The notes under the pieces are model-generated. The model did no database searches. It saw nothing but the letters and a program-made list of their open reading frames with translations, and had not been told where the DNA came from. Positions 9,942 to 21,597 of a DNA stretch of 64,000 nt are shown piece by piece. The stretch's first letter is position 1; the number at the start of each line of letters is the position of its first letter. The position numbers and the translations under genes are program-made. The DNA is taken from positions 868,001 through 932,000 of the forward strand of contig JARGXX010000097.1 in the NCBI GenBank assembly GCA_030374765.1, written 5' to 3'. The DNA comes from Agarophyton chilense (taxonomy: Eukaryota > Rhodophyta > Florideophyceae > Gracilariales > Gracilariaceae).

Positions 9942-10572
9942 TTAGCACGGTACTTGTCTGCGCGAACGTGAATTAGCGTTCGTCTGCATTGCAGCTGCCG
10001 CCTTGGTGGATTGGATCGCATATTTGTTCAGATATTGGGATAGGTACAGACTCGTCAAACGCCCGGATGCTGAGACCTCCAGGAGATGTTCGTAGTTTAC
10101 CAAGTGGGACGAGCGGCTGAGAGCAGGATTCGCCTGGAAATCTTGTTCTACGTTCTGGATACAAAACAGACGCCTGAGAGCGATCTCCATCCACAAATTG
10201 TCGGAGAGGGCCTGATCTACGTGCCTGTCGTAATATAGAATGGTAGTGTGTAGATAAGAGACAATATTTCATGCTTCCTGCTCTGCCTGAGGTGACTTTT
10301 TGGGACTTTTCCATACGTCCAGGTTGTCTACATATCGTTCGACTGTCTGTCTGCGGCGTAGAAATTCCATAATCAATGTGGGACATAAAATGTGCGGGCA
10401 AGCAAATTTTGGCGTCGCTCTGACCCTCTGCTTGTACGTAGGAATGAAGGAAGGATGTTCGAAAGATCAAGGCCGACGATCGGTGTCGTGATCTCGCACA
10501 AACCTGATTGAAAAGCTCCCGGAGCTTCGTAGGAAGACTTTGGGTGATTGACGTTGGGAAGGAGTTGTTCAT
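9942..10572 (-). other. Possible 5' part of the reverse-transcriptase relic
   Basis: Two overlapping minus-strand frames, 10572-9973 (199 codons) and 10196-9942 (84 codons), precede the RT relic in the same direction. The shorter one has a protein-like composition (EIALRRLFCIQNVEQDF) and may be upstream element sequence. I recognise no domain. Either frame may be chance. Confidence 0.25.
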
Positions 10573-12034
10573 GCGCTTGGAGTCGTTTGAACCTATTCAA
10601 AAGAAACTACACCAGTGTCGGTTGGGTACCCATCGAAACGACGCAAGTGTCAGTTGCACGGGCGGTGCAGACATTCTCAGCCACCCGAATAGAACAATGG
10701 CAGGTTCCGTGGGCTTGTTGTCGGTGCAACCATTGTTTCGATCGATTTACGTTCGTGCTGATGAAGCCTGTGGCGATGCGTAGACGTTTGGCGTTTTGAC
10801 GTCACCAAGTCGCGTTTCAAGATGAATATGATTCTTCGTTCCTTGAAAGAGTCAGTAATATACTCCTAACTTTTCTGAACAATAATAAAACTAAGCATTC
10901 TTTCCGGCCAAAACATGACGGTTAGTTAAGAAGCAAAACAGTATCCTTAGGTTCGTTTCTGAAGAGGTCCATGTGGAGAAATTGGATCTCAAAAAAGAAA
11001 CTTGAAGGGAGCACTGTGGCTCCATTATAGTAGTGAACGACAAAAATAGAGCAGCAAGTAGAATTTTCTGTCCTCGTGACGCTTGCCGGAACCAACAGAA
11101 CAAAACATAGGTTTGAGCTTCGGGTCACCTATGTAATTGGAGCGAGAACAGCGACAACAGATATAGAATCAATTTGGTCTTTACGACTGCAAACAGCTCT
11201 CTGGCGATTACTCCGGGGTCATTACCGTGAAATAACGCGGCGTACAATTCTAGCGCTCATTACTCCGGATCTGATACTGAAATACCGCGCTAGGACGTAG
11301 CACGCGACGAGTACTCCCAGTCGTTGACTCTGAACTAACGTGCGTCTACTCCACACAACTCTTCTAGGTTCCTCGACAGTCCGCTACATGCGACGACTGC
11401 ATTCATGTATTGAAAGCACTGACATCATGTGATAGTTGTCGCGTAATTATTTCCGCATGTGCATCTTAATAGGGACAACTTTCGAAATTCTTACAGAACA
11501 CTCCTACAAAAACGCAGTTAGGTAAACAAATCTTAAAAATGTTATACAAAAAAGTCATGGCCTTCGGCCATCAATGGCGCTGATCGCGGCGGTCGATTTT
11601 TTTCGACGTAAAGCTATAAAACGAATTGTGTTTTTCAGAGTAACGCGTGCTAGATGTTGTCTTATATTCTTCCACATTTTTTATTGCTTTATACAAAACT
11701 GGGGGTTTGAAAATCACAGGCATGCGACTAAATTTATTATTAGAGTTAGACAACTTCAGGCTTTTTTAATCGCGTGTTTACAGTTCCTGCGGTACTGGCA
11801 ATGTGAAGTCATCTTTTACAGTTCCCTACAGGACAGCAGGTTGACTCGCTGTCCAATGACCGTTACGTACTGCCTTTAAGTATCGAGCTGTGAGTGGTCA
11901 AGGGTGTGCATCTTTTCTAATTGGATCCTGTGGTACATACTTTCTACTTATGGTTTTTTATATCTTCTGAATTGATGTTCACGTACTGTCTGTAACCGTT
12001 CTAGTTATTCTACTTTTAGTCCCGACGGAGTGCG
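10573..12034. other. No recognisable gene
   Basis: Only short frames below about 100 codons occur on either strand. A small direct repeat (GATTACTCCGG and CATTACTCCGG, near 11207 and 11258) is the only pattern noted. No tRNA, transposon terminus or coding motif seen. Confidence 0.5.
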
Positions 12035-12618
12035 TACTATAGTTTGGATGACTACGGCTTCGCCGGGCACACCCGGATTTCGTCCCAGATAAAAGGAGGA
12101 CCGGCACTCGCCGGACCTCTGACGAGGGAATCAGGACATCGATCGTCGGATTCTTGGGTGTGCCCGCTCAACTCGCTCTGCTCTTCTACCTCAACCTCGC
12201 CTACCTCTCTTCTCTAGTAACCTCAGTCACTCAACCCTTCGTGAAACCTTCGTTCAACCTTCGTGCAACCTCAATCCGCTACACTCGTCAACATCGCGTA
12301 AGAACAAAACAGACTCATTTTGTAGAGAGAAAAAGTTGTTTATAAAGTCCATTATCCATACTTCTATTTCTTTCTTTGAGATTTATTAATAATAGTTGCA
12401 ACAACAATCAGAGCGGAACTTGTTTGCGCTTATCGCCCGCCAGAATAAATATAAATCTGCAGTTGTGAAACGACCTCCTGCCACTGGGACAGAAGAACCA
12501 TTGCAGCGGCTAATTAAACGCCAGGAAGTGAAACAGAGCGGTTGCAAAGCTTCCAACAAACGTCTGCATGAACGAAGAGCGGAAAGATCTCAGCGTAACG
12601 ACAATAGGCACATAGGTA
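12035..12618 (+). other. Possible LTR/primer-site remnant of another retrotransposon
   Basis: The stretch has a pyrimidine-rich 5' region and a CAGATAAAAGG TATA-like site near 12088. An end-like TTGCAACAACA is followed at about 12407 by ATCAGAGCGG, similar to the core of an initiator-tRNA primer site. A short Arg/Lys/Gln-rich frame (12396-12671) follows and is cut at 12619 by copia-1. No second LTR or TSD supports this, so it is a suggestion only. Confidence 0.22.
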
Positions 12619-12868
12619 TGTTCAAACAAACAGTCGTTGCCTCTCCTCGGTTTGAGAGGGTGGCGAGGTAGTAGGTTTTATATCTCCCGTAAACCCTGCA
12701 AAACCAGGAAGTCCCTTGTAGCCAGAATCACAGGGGGCCATTACAATGCCTAAAATCACAATCTTCGCCTTTCTATCGTAACACTTATCAACACAGAAGA
12801 GGGAAAGCAAATTCTTCTCTTCTATCAACGAGCTTTTCCAAGGGAGCTATGCCAATGCTGTTCCATCA
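12619..12868 (-). repeat. Copia-1 3' LTR (250 bp)
   Basis: Plus-strand ends are TGTTCAAACAAACAG and GTTCCATCA (TG...CA). It is identical to the LTR at 42506-42755. On the minus strand it contains GATATAAAAC, a TATA-like promoter site. The adjoining 12869-12879 (minus AATGGGGAGGA) is the polypurine tract for second-strand priming. Confidence 0.9.
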
Positions 12869-12897
12869 TCCTCCCCATTGGTATGGCTCTTCTTCAT

Positions 12898-14040
12898 TTA
12901 CATCAAACTGCAGAGAAAGTGGTGTTGTATTCGTAAGAGTGGTTTTGTGAAAAAATCTGCGATCATCCATTGAGTCGGGCAGTAGAACACTTTGGCTTCA
13001 CCCTCACTGACAGCGTCTCGAGCGAAATGATATCTGATCTCAACGTGTTTAGCTTTTCGCCCACCTTTAATCCACTGTAATAAACCTGTTATGTCTTCCA
13101 AGATGGGATTTTCTGAGCCCACTTCTGGCACACGGAGCTCAAGTAGTAGGGATCGGGCCCATCTTATAGCTTTGATACATTATGACAGAGCTATGGACTC
13201 TGCTTCCGTCGTTGAGGTTGCCACACCTTTTTGCTTTAGCGTTTTCCACATAATTGGGGTTCCGTACAACTTGATCACGTAGCCAGAAGTAGACTTCCGG
13301 TCGACATCGTCTGCGTCCCAGTCCGAATCAGCAAATGCGATCAAGGGGTGACCGCTTTGAGATGCCTTTTGCAATGTTATTCCTAGCGTTCGAGTTCCAT
13401 TCAGGTATCGCAGTATCCTTTTGACAGCCTTCTAGTGTGCTTCTGTAGGCTTGGACTGTGCACGTGCCAAAAGGCTCACTGATGCGCATATGTCTGGCCT
13501 GGTACGACTAGCCAAGTACATTAGATACCGAATGCATTCTTGATATAGCCCATGATCTACAAACTCCTCGGAAGAGTTGAGTGCAGATGCTCTGATTCCA
13601 TATGCCATTGGCGTGCTAATGGGACGAGACTCAGCCATGTTGAATCGCTCTAAAACTCCCCGTATCATTGGATGCTGGTGTAAAGTCACTTCGTGGCCGT
13701 TGCGTTCGAAGTAGACTCCCAAGAAACTAGATTTGTTATCGACAGTTCTAATTTCGAAATTCTTTTTCAAGTTCTGTTGATCTTCTTCAAGCAAAGCGCC
13801 ATTGACTCCCGTGAGCAAGATGTCATCGAGGTATACGATAAGCCACACCACTGATTCATCCCTTTCAAGTACATAAAAGCAATTGTCGCTCTTCAGAGGT
13901 TTAAAACCAAGTTGGAGCAATACTTTCTTGAATGTTCTATTCCAAATTGAATTCGACTGCTTCAATCCATATATAGCTCTGCGCAAACGAAGGGACTCAT
14001 CTTGTCGGAGATTTAAATCTACTCCTACTGGTGGTGACAT
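12898..14040 (-). pseudogene. Copia-1 pol fragment: reverse transcriptase and RNase H
   Basis: Frames from 14040 read the RT palm (IYGLKQS, then VYLDD with the catalytic aspartates) and RNase H (ADSDW, RKSTSGY, TTEAE, then HVEIRYHF and a KPL end). All pieces are in one frame. It is broken by TAG at 13434-13432 where the full element has TGG (Trp), and by stops after 13374 and after the TEAES motif. Gag, protease, integrase and the RT N-terminus are missing. Confidence 0.9.
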
Positions 14041-14093
14041 ATATATATTGGTTCTTCCTCATCAATAAGGCCAATCAAAAACGCTGACTTCAC

Positions 14094-16884
14094 CTTTCGG
14101 AGGAGTTTGAAACTATGTGGTCAGGCCATCTGGGCCGAATTAAGGCCACACAGCATCGCATCGAGCTCCTCCCTGACTCGAAGCCGGTTTATCAGCAACA
14201 ATACCGTGCAGGTCCGAAGGCGAGAGAAAAAGAACTCAAAGAAGTGGAGCGAATGCTCCGAGAAGGTGTAATTGAACCAGCCAACTCAGATTGGGCTAGT
14301 CCCGTGGTTCTGGTTGAGAAGAAAGAGAATAACCGTATGAGGTTCTGTGTGGACTACAGGAGGCTCAATAGCGTCACCGTCAGGGATTCGTACCCGATAC
14401 CTAGAATAGATGAGTGCATCGACTCCTTGGGAGATGCGCAGGTATTTACCACGTTGGATGCCAATTGTGGTTATTGGAAGGTACCTGTAGGTGAGGAAGA
14501 TCGAGACAAAACGACCTTCACGTGCCATGCAGGTTTTTTTCGCTTCACGCGGATGCCTTTCGGGTTGCGCAATGCTCCAGCCACCTTTCAAAGGGCGCTC
14601 GACATCATCCTTTCGAAGGTTAAATGGACAACCACCTGGGTATACATCGATGATGTAATCATCTATTCCAGATCGGTAGAAGAGCACTTTGCAAACGCAC
14701 GCACCGTAATAACCCTCCTAGCTAAGGCGGGGTGACGCTGGAGCAACGCAAATGCGTCCTCTTTACAAGAAAGGTTGAATACCTGGGACACATCATAGGC
14801 CCTGGTACCCTTGAGGTTGCGCCAAGCAACATTAGAGCCGTACAGAAGGTCAAGCTGCCACGATCCCAGACAGACATACGATCCTTTATAGGTTTATGTA
14901 ACGTCAATCGTCGCTTCGTAAAGGAATTCGGGAAAATAGCGGCTCCCCTCAACAAGAAGCTCCAGAAAGGTGATCCTGGACGGTTTGAGAATCTATCGAA
15001 CGACGAAATGGATACCTTTGAGGAATTGAAACGAGCGCTGTTGTCGCCGCCAACCTTAGCGTTACCGAAAAGAGGTCTACCGTACACGCTGGATACAGAT
15101 GCATCCAATGCCCAAATTGGTTGTTGTCTCATGCAGGAGCAGCACAACGGAGACAAATTACCTATAGGATACTGAAGCCGCGCTATGAATGAGGCGGAGC
15201 AGAACTACACGGTAACCGAGAAAGAATGTCTAGCAGTAGTGTGGAGCGTGTTGATGCTCCGTCCATACCTTTATGGTGAGCGCTTTACGTTGCGCACGGA
15301 CCACGACGCCTTAAGGTGGATCCTCGGACTCGCAGATGCGTCTGGTAGACTTGTCCGTTGGAGGTTGAGATTGTCGGAGTTTGAACACGACGTACAGTAC
15401 TGTCCAGGTATCCAGCACAGCATATCTGATGCTTTGTCACGCTTAAACACCTCAGGGTTAGAGACAAAACCTGTGGACGATGATATCCCTTGCTTTTTGG
15501 TGTCATCAAACCAAAATGGTAGCAGCGAACACCTAGAAGGATGTTGGGACTTCCCTGAAGAAGGTGCCTTGCGAAACACCGACATGGCCACGCAGATACT
15601 GACCCTAGAGGAAACGAACGTCATGCCCGTAACCCGAGAGGAATTTCTACGAGAACAGGTCCAGGATGCGTACTGCAGAACCCTGGCTGACCAAATTGGT
15701 TTCAAAAGGATCACCATTCGATGTGGACAACGATGGGTACATCGTGAGAAGGTCAACCTTGGATGGTAGCCTTCAAAAGGTGGTTCCGAATGCACTGCGC
15801 CCGAGAGCCTTGTATCTCGCGCACTACCCGCGACTATCGGGACACCCCGGTGCCACCAGGATGTATAACACCTTGCGGCAACGGTTCTATTGGCCTCATA
15901 TGGCCCATGATGTCCATACCTTTGTAGGTCAATGTGAATCCTGTGTTCGTACCCGCGGTGGTATTCGAAAGCATCGAAAGTACCTCAAGCTGTTTCCAGC
16001 AGCGGGTCCGCTGGAGTTTGTTGCGATAGACCTTCTAGGACCACTTCCCAAGACCAAGAACGGGTATCGGCACATTCTAGTGATCACCGACAGGTTCTCG
16101 AAGCTCACGAGAGCGATACCTTTAAAGGAGACGAAGTCAACAACGCTGGCGATCGCGTTCCTCAACAATTGGGTCTACCCGTCTGGTGCACCACTATACC
16201 TACTTACCGATAATGGTTCAAACCTGGAATCGAAATTCTTCGAAGCAGTCTGTAATCTCTTTGGTATCAAGCACTATTTCACTACTGTTTATCACCCGCA
16301 GACGAACGGACAGGTCGAGTGCTTTAACCACACATTGGTATCAAGGCTACGACACTATACGGAAGAGCACCAAACTGGATGGGATGAGCTGGTGCAACCG
16401 CTCACCTACTCCTATAACCTTCAGGTACACCGGTCAACGCAGAACACTCCCTTTGATTTGGTTCTTTCACGACCCCCCCCCAGGTATTGTAGTGCAGGGA
16501 GATCATACCACCAGCACTGCAGCGGGCGCACTGGCCCCTGCCCAGGTCAAGCGGAATATCCTTGTGAGTTTGAGGAGGGGTCTCAAACATGCAGAGAACC
16601 GCCTCACTGTAGCCCAGAAGTGGTATAAGGGCGACTACGACCGTAGGGTAACCAAAGTGGTCTCCGTTTATTCGGGACAATATGTCTACATAGACAACCC
16701 ACCTTCAGGGAAAAGACCACGACCGGGTGATGAAGCGGACGATGAAGCGATTGATAGAGATATCAATTCGAAGCATCTACCCAAATCAGTGGGACCTTCT
16801 AAGGTATTGAACGCATCAGACCACACCGTCACGGTTGACCAAGATGGAAGGCCACTACCGAAAAGGTGTCCGCGAGCGCGCTAG
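14094..16884 (+). pseudogene. Gypsy B pol (RT, RNase H, integrase), copy 1, 5'-truncated
   Basis: Ty3/gypsy order. RT covers 14115-14735 (LDANCGYW with the first Asp, YIDD at about 14644-14655). RNase H (TDAS, EKE, TDH) follows, then integrase with an H-H-C-C zinc site (HYPRLSGH...CESC) and a D-D-E core (AIDLLGP, LTDNGS, QVECFN). A GPSKVL tail lies at the end. Gag and protease are absent because the element starts at the copia junction. Breaks: a frameshift at the GGGG run near 14729, TGA at 15173-15175 where the second copy has TGG, a frameshift at AAAA near 15706, and an extra C in the run 16473-16481. Confidence 0.9.
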
Positions 16885-17271
16885 TTACACTGCATCGCCC
16901 TCATGACGGTCCCTACCTGAATGGTTGTCGCTCAATCGTGCGCCGACGTCGTCGCGCGCCCTCCCCAACCGATAATGGCGCCAAGTTCTGAACCTCAAGA
17001 GATCGCGCGTCGCGCACAGACACCACTCCAAACCCCGCCCCGCTGTCGCTCGCTTCAACTCTATGGTTCGATGGAAGGAGACCCGGGGCGGGCCTCACGG
17101 GTAGGAAGGGGGTCTGTCATATAGTGGCGGAAGGGCTGACTTTTGACCTTGTCAATATACTAAACTGACATTGTAGGTGATGGATGCAAGGGATCATCGG
17201 CCATGCATCTCCGGACGAGCTACCATCTAGCTGTTGTCAGCCACGTGTAGTGTTGAAATGTACCTTCTGGT
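16885..17271 (+). other. Gypsy B 3' untranslated region, polypurine tract and LTR start
   Basis: No gene. GGGTAGGAAGGGGGTC at about 17099-17114 looks like a polypurine tract and is followed by TGTCATATAG at 17115, a plausible LTR start. Gypsy C is inserted after 17271, so the rest of this LTR should resume at 25385. The LTR cannot be delimited because the 5' end of gypsy B is missing. Confidence 0.5.
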
Positions 17272-17936
17272 TGTAGTATTCTAGTACTTCGGCGTTCCGA
17301 TGGTTTCTTTGTCGCAAAGTCGCGTTTGGAACTCATTTCTGAGTGGCCTGGTCAGTGCTAGGATAAGAAGCGACATACCGCGTAGGATGCCAGGAGGCAG
17401 GGTACATTGTTGGGACACGTGGTATCACGAGTGGAGTGGCTTGCAACGGCGCATGTAGTGGCGATCCACGTGTCTGGTTTTACTACCCTTTGTAGCTAGA
17501 GGTCCATTAGGGACCGTACCCATACAGTGGTTTGGCTAAGTGGCTGACCACTGGGTATTATTTATATATTTATTTGGGCACCCACCCTGACACACAGTAT
17601 ATAGTGTACCAGAGGTGAGCGCCAACTCCAAGTAACGGAGACAACATGGGCATCATGACTATTCCGTTCCTCGCTTAGGATTCCTTAACCGGAGATCCGG
17701 ACGAGCTATAATAGATAGTCGGCCCCCAACCACTTCACGAGCCGTCTCGTACCTACGTTCCATCAACGTTTTACAGTTGCGCTGTTCACCCTCGCTGGCG
17801 AGTAGTGGCCTTACACCCCACTTCCAGCTCGCTGGTGTTGTAGCTCTACCACCATTTCTCCTTCGCCGCAAGCAACCCATCGGAAGTCCGAACGCTGTCG
17901 CAGGTGTCTGCTCTCTCCGTTAGAGCGGATACTAGA
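17272..17936 (+). repeat. Gypsy C 5' LTR (665 bp)
   Basis: Starts TGTAGTAT; ends ATACTAGA, where the 3' LTR has ATACTACA, the exact complement of the start. An AT-rich TATTATTTATATATTTATT segment near 17556 and CAGTATATAG near 17597 are candidate promoter elements. Confidence 0.92.
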
Positions 17937-17938
17937 AG

Positions 17939-17955
17939 TGGTCTCCCGACTTATA
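17939..17955 (+). other. Gypsy C primer-binding site
   Basis: TGGTCTCCCGACTTATA begins two bases after the LTR. TGG is complementary to the CCA end of a tRNA. I cannot name the tRNA without the host tRNA set. Confidence 0.6.
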
Positions 17956-18151
17956 ACCACTGTGGTCAGCCGCACTGAACAATTCGTTCCTGGAACGTGG
18001 AATCGATATCGATACTTGGAAGAAATGGAATCACGACAGCTATTGTTTATCGAACCATCTCCGGCAATTGCAGATTTCATCGTGGTTGAACACGTGGTCG
18101 ACAAGTCGAAGACACCATTTTGTTCGCACCTGGACTCAGGTTTGGTCTAGG

Positions 18152-20305
18152 ATGCCGAAGACCCGAAGCCAGTCGAGTTCTGCTCGCCCCGGTCCTGCGC
18201 GACCACCCCCAAAACCGAGGCTGGCCTCATCTGTTGAAGCCGGAGAGCGGCTGTATCGTCAAGCGATGTCGCGCTCACGCTCGGTGAATGATGAACGAGA
18301 TCTCTCGGATGTACCGGCCCCTGTGGTGGCGGCAGCCACGCCCACCACAGAAGCCGTAGTTGACCTCGAGGTCGTCGGACCTCAAGAAGAGGATGAATTG
18401 CGCAGGGAAGTGCGTTGTCTCAAGTCTGAGTCAAGCGCTTGGAGTGTGCGCATGGTTGCGTTGGAATCGCAGATCGCTGCTCTTATCGCTGATGTCGAAC
18501 AAATACGCAGTGCGCATCAAGCATTCCTTCGTCAAGACGATGGGAAGCAGGTCTCTGCATCAGTGAAAACACTTCGTGAGGATTTGAACCATCTACTGGA
18601 GAGGTACGGGAATACGCCTGATGCGCTACCCGGCTTAACCGTGGATGTAGAGGAAGTCCTTACTCGAGTTAACCCTCGTTTAGAACGCCTGGAGGCGGCA
18701 GTTCATGCGCAGACTGCTGCTAAAACAGTCGTGCTGGAAGAGGAAGGAGCTCTTTTGAAGGAAGCTCGTTCGAAGAAGTCGAAGTCACGACGTAAGAAGC
18801 GGAAGTCCGCACGTGATTCGAGTGATGAATCGTCAAGTGCGGAGGGTTTCACTTACAGTACTGATGATTCTGATGATTCAGATACGTCAGATGACGACGA
18901 CAGTAATGATGGTCATCGAAGGTCCCGATCTCGGAAGAAGAACACGTCTTCGTGGTTAATGAGAAAAAAAGGCTCACCTTACAGGGGATTGAAGGTGCTC
19001 CCGTGCACGAATCCGCTTTATCGGAAGGTCTTGAATTACAGGTACTACCGTCTGAAGGTGAAGAGCAAGAAGCGCCCAGGACGCGAAACTGCGAAGATGA
19101 AGGATCACACCAAACGATTGATGATCGGCCTTAGTGATTTAACATTTGATGGGAAGACCCCCATTCTCGTTATCGAGTTTCTCATTCGATTCGTTGCCGA
19201 AGCAGACACACTAGAGATGAGTGAACCACAGGCATTTGTGTCTTTACCACACTTCCTGAATGGTTTTGCTTTAGAGCAATATCGTTCCGTACGCGGATCA
19301 TTGACAGCCGATGAAGGCGGCGTTACCTCATGGCCAGAGGCGGTGCAGTATTTGCTGCGCAGTTACGCGACTTCAAACGCGATACGTCAGGCAATCCTGG
19401 ACCTAAGGGATGTGACCCAAAAGCCTGAGGAGGGCGAAGCTGAGTACAGCTCAAGGCTTACCAAAGCTTTAGTCCGCTGTGGAAACGTCCACTCGACGGA
19501 GGACAAGATTACCTTGTACATCAACGGGCTAGACCCGAGCATCAAGTCGTTGGTAGCTCGATATCGAGAGAAGCATGGAAGAGTCTCCTTTTTGGAGTTA
19601 GTTCAGTTTTCGAAAGCTGAAGGAGACGCGACCAGAGTGCGTGGTTGCCCCCGTCGTTCAGTGGCTTTTGGAATCTCAATGGGTAAGGAGAAGATCTGCG
19701 CCAGAGTTAATCAGCGCAGCAAACTGCTATATCTGGAATATCTAGCGCACTCACGAGATTCGTCGTTGGCACCCAAAGGGAGTGACTCGCATGAGCAGGC
19801 GGTCCATTTAAAGGAATATACGGACTCCTCTGTACTTACAGTGAATCTCCCACACTCGGAGTCTCAGGACGAGGAAGCCCTAATGGCTATGGAGGACCGC
19901 CGCCCTATGTACCGTCCCTACACGGTGCCTCCATAAGGAGGTTTTAAGAACGGGAACCCCGGATGGGTGGATACTCGCACGGCATACCGTTCACAGCCTA
20001 TGTTGACCAACCGTCGTGACGATTTGATATGTTATTCATGTTATGGAAAACACCATTTGAGTGCAGAATGCACGCTTCCTGCAAAGGATCTGAGTCGTAT
20101 CATGACGAATTATGAAGCACTCTCAGAAGAGGAAAGAAGCCGCGTACCGGCGGGCATGTATTGGAAAGCCAAAAGTTGGTTTTCTCAGACACCAATGCGC
20201 CGGACGGACAAGCCTGTTACTCAGAATGCTGAAGTGTTACAACCCGGAACCCCGGTAGTAAGAGGCGCCTTTGAGGCGAATAAGCCGGTGCAATCGGAAA
20301 ACTAA
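18152..20305 (+). pseudogene. Gypsy C gag (capsid and nucleocapsid), interrupted by one TAA
   Basis: From the ATG at 18152 (MPKTRSQSS) the frame runs 594 codons to TAA at 19934-19936. It then continues in the same frame to 20305. The first part has a Leu/Glu-rich helical segment, a basic SKKSKSRRKKRKS patch and an acidic Ser/Asp run. A capsid-like region follows (ALEQYRSV, WPEAVQYLL, GEAEYSSRL). After the TAA comes a CCHC zinc knuckle (CYSC..HH..AEC, spacing C-x2-C-x4-H-x4-C), which packages RNA. The TAA separates capsid from knuckle. It could be a nonsense mutation or a readthrough site; both array copies share it. Confidence 0.8.
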
Positions 20306-20346
20306 GTGAGGGAGCCCCTAGGGGGTCGGAACTATTCGATCCCGTA

Positions 20347-21528
20347 GTGCTGACCAGGGAGAGCTGGCCTCCCTGGTCCTGCGCTTGGAAGCCCAAGATT
20401 TTCTGGAGTCCTCCCAAATTTCCGCCGTACGGAATCAATCCGCCGGACGGAAAGCGAGTACAGTTTGACTGTGAGTTACATCGTCCTTGTAGACGTTATA
20501 ATTGTCCCTCAAAACGGGAAAGTTACCTCATGGTAATGTCTAAAAGAAACCATAAGCTCTATGCCGACATCGGCTCTGACAGGAATCTGTTATCTCGTCG
20601 ATTGTCTATCCTGGACACAGGTGCTGGTCCGAACTTTATACGGGAATCGAAGCTCGCTCCTGCTGACTTAGAACGTATTCGATACGGTCCTGTACCAGAC
20701 ATCCGGGATGCCAACAAAAATGCTGTGAAGACATTGGGAACAGTTCGACTCGTGGTGCGTTTGGGACGCTTTGTAGTCCTAGTCGACTTCATCGTCTGTA
20801 AGACGTTAGCTGCACCAGTGGTACTGGGATGCGATTATTGCAACAAGTTTGTCGAAGCCATTCGCCCGCGAAGAAAACTAGTGGAACTAGATGATGGATC
20901 AATGGTACCAATTGTTCGCCAGCCAATGCGTCGTTGCTCTGAAGCACCTCCACTTCTACCATCTATGGAATACGGGAAATCCCGAGGACGTGTCTTGCCG
21001 AGGATTCGAGTAGCGAAGAGTGCCATGCTCAAGGCGCAAACCCAAACTTGGGTTCAAGTAAGAACAGAACGACACGGACTCGTGGTAATTCAACCGAATA
21101 CTCGGACGTACGAATCCCGTGTATTGCTAGTCGCCAACGGCATTGTTCAGGTTGACCCTGGTAGCCCCTTTTGGATACTAGTGAGTAACTTCACCGATAA
21201 CGATTATCAGATAACGAAGAATCAGGTTGTTGCAACAGCTTTGCCTCATCCCACAGTGGTGGTCCCTACTCATATTTCTACTGCAGAAGTATTGGGATTA
21301 ACCCATGTCGGTGAAACAGACGAAGAACTGCAAACTCCGTCTGGAGATCAATTGCGAACGGCAAAGGATCCAGAGAGCCTGGTGGATGAGCTAGACTTAG
21401 CACATATGTCGGAACACTACAGAACGAATATCAGGTCTATGCTGAAGAAGTATACATCCATGTGGAGTGGAAAACTAGGAGAGATCTCCGCTACGGAACA
21501 ACACATTGATTTGGTCTCAGGGTCATGA
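20347..21528 (+). pseudogene. Gypsy C aspartic protease and RT N-terminus
   Basis: This lies in a different frame from gag. LDTGAG at about residue 90 is the aspartic-protease active site, and VVLGCDYC is the conserved second motif. The protease would cut the polyprotein. The frame runs on into the RT connector (MWSGKLGEI) and ends at TGA 21526-21528. The same frame reopens at once into RT, so the TGA is best read as a nonsense mutation, shared by both copies. Confidence 0.85.
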
Positions 21529-21597
21529 CACATCTCTCAACCGCCCTACAGAGCGGGACCGCGAACTCGCCAAATCGAGGAGGAGAATGTCAGCAAA

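Larger units (their letters stand above)
12619..14093 (-). mobile_element. Copia-1, 5'-truncated copy joined to gypsy B
   Basis: The 3' LTR, polypurine tract and the RT/RNase H end of a copia element lie on the minus strand. Similarity to the complete element at 42506 stops after CGCTGACTTCAC at 14093, where gypsy B sequence of opposite polarity begins. The left flank (ATAGGTA) is not gypsy A, unlike the other two copies, so this copy has its own insertion site. Confidence 0.88.

Noticed and set aside
13091-13282. Plus-strand frames opposite the copia-1 RT and RNase H (also near 28035 and 42978)
   Set aside because: Shadows of the minus-strand pol reading frame.
15271-15795. 174-codon minus frame opposite gypsy B RNase H
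   Set aside because: Antisense shadow of a strongly conserved plus-strand domain.
19934-19945. GGAGG after the gag TAA as a ribosome-binding site
   Set aside because: The genome is eukaryotic; purine runs of this kind have no such role there.
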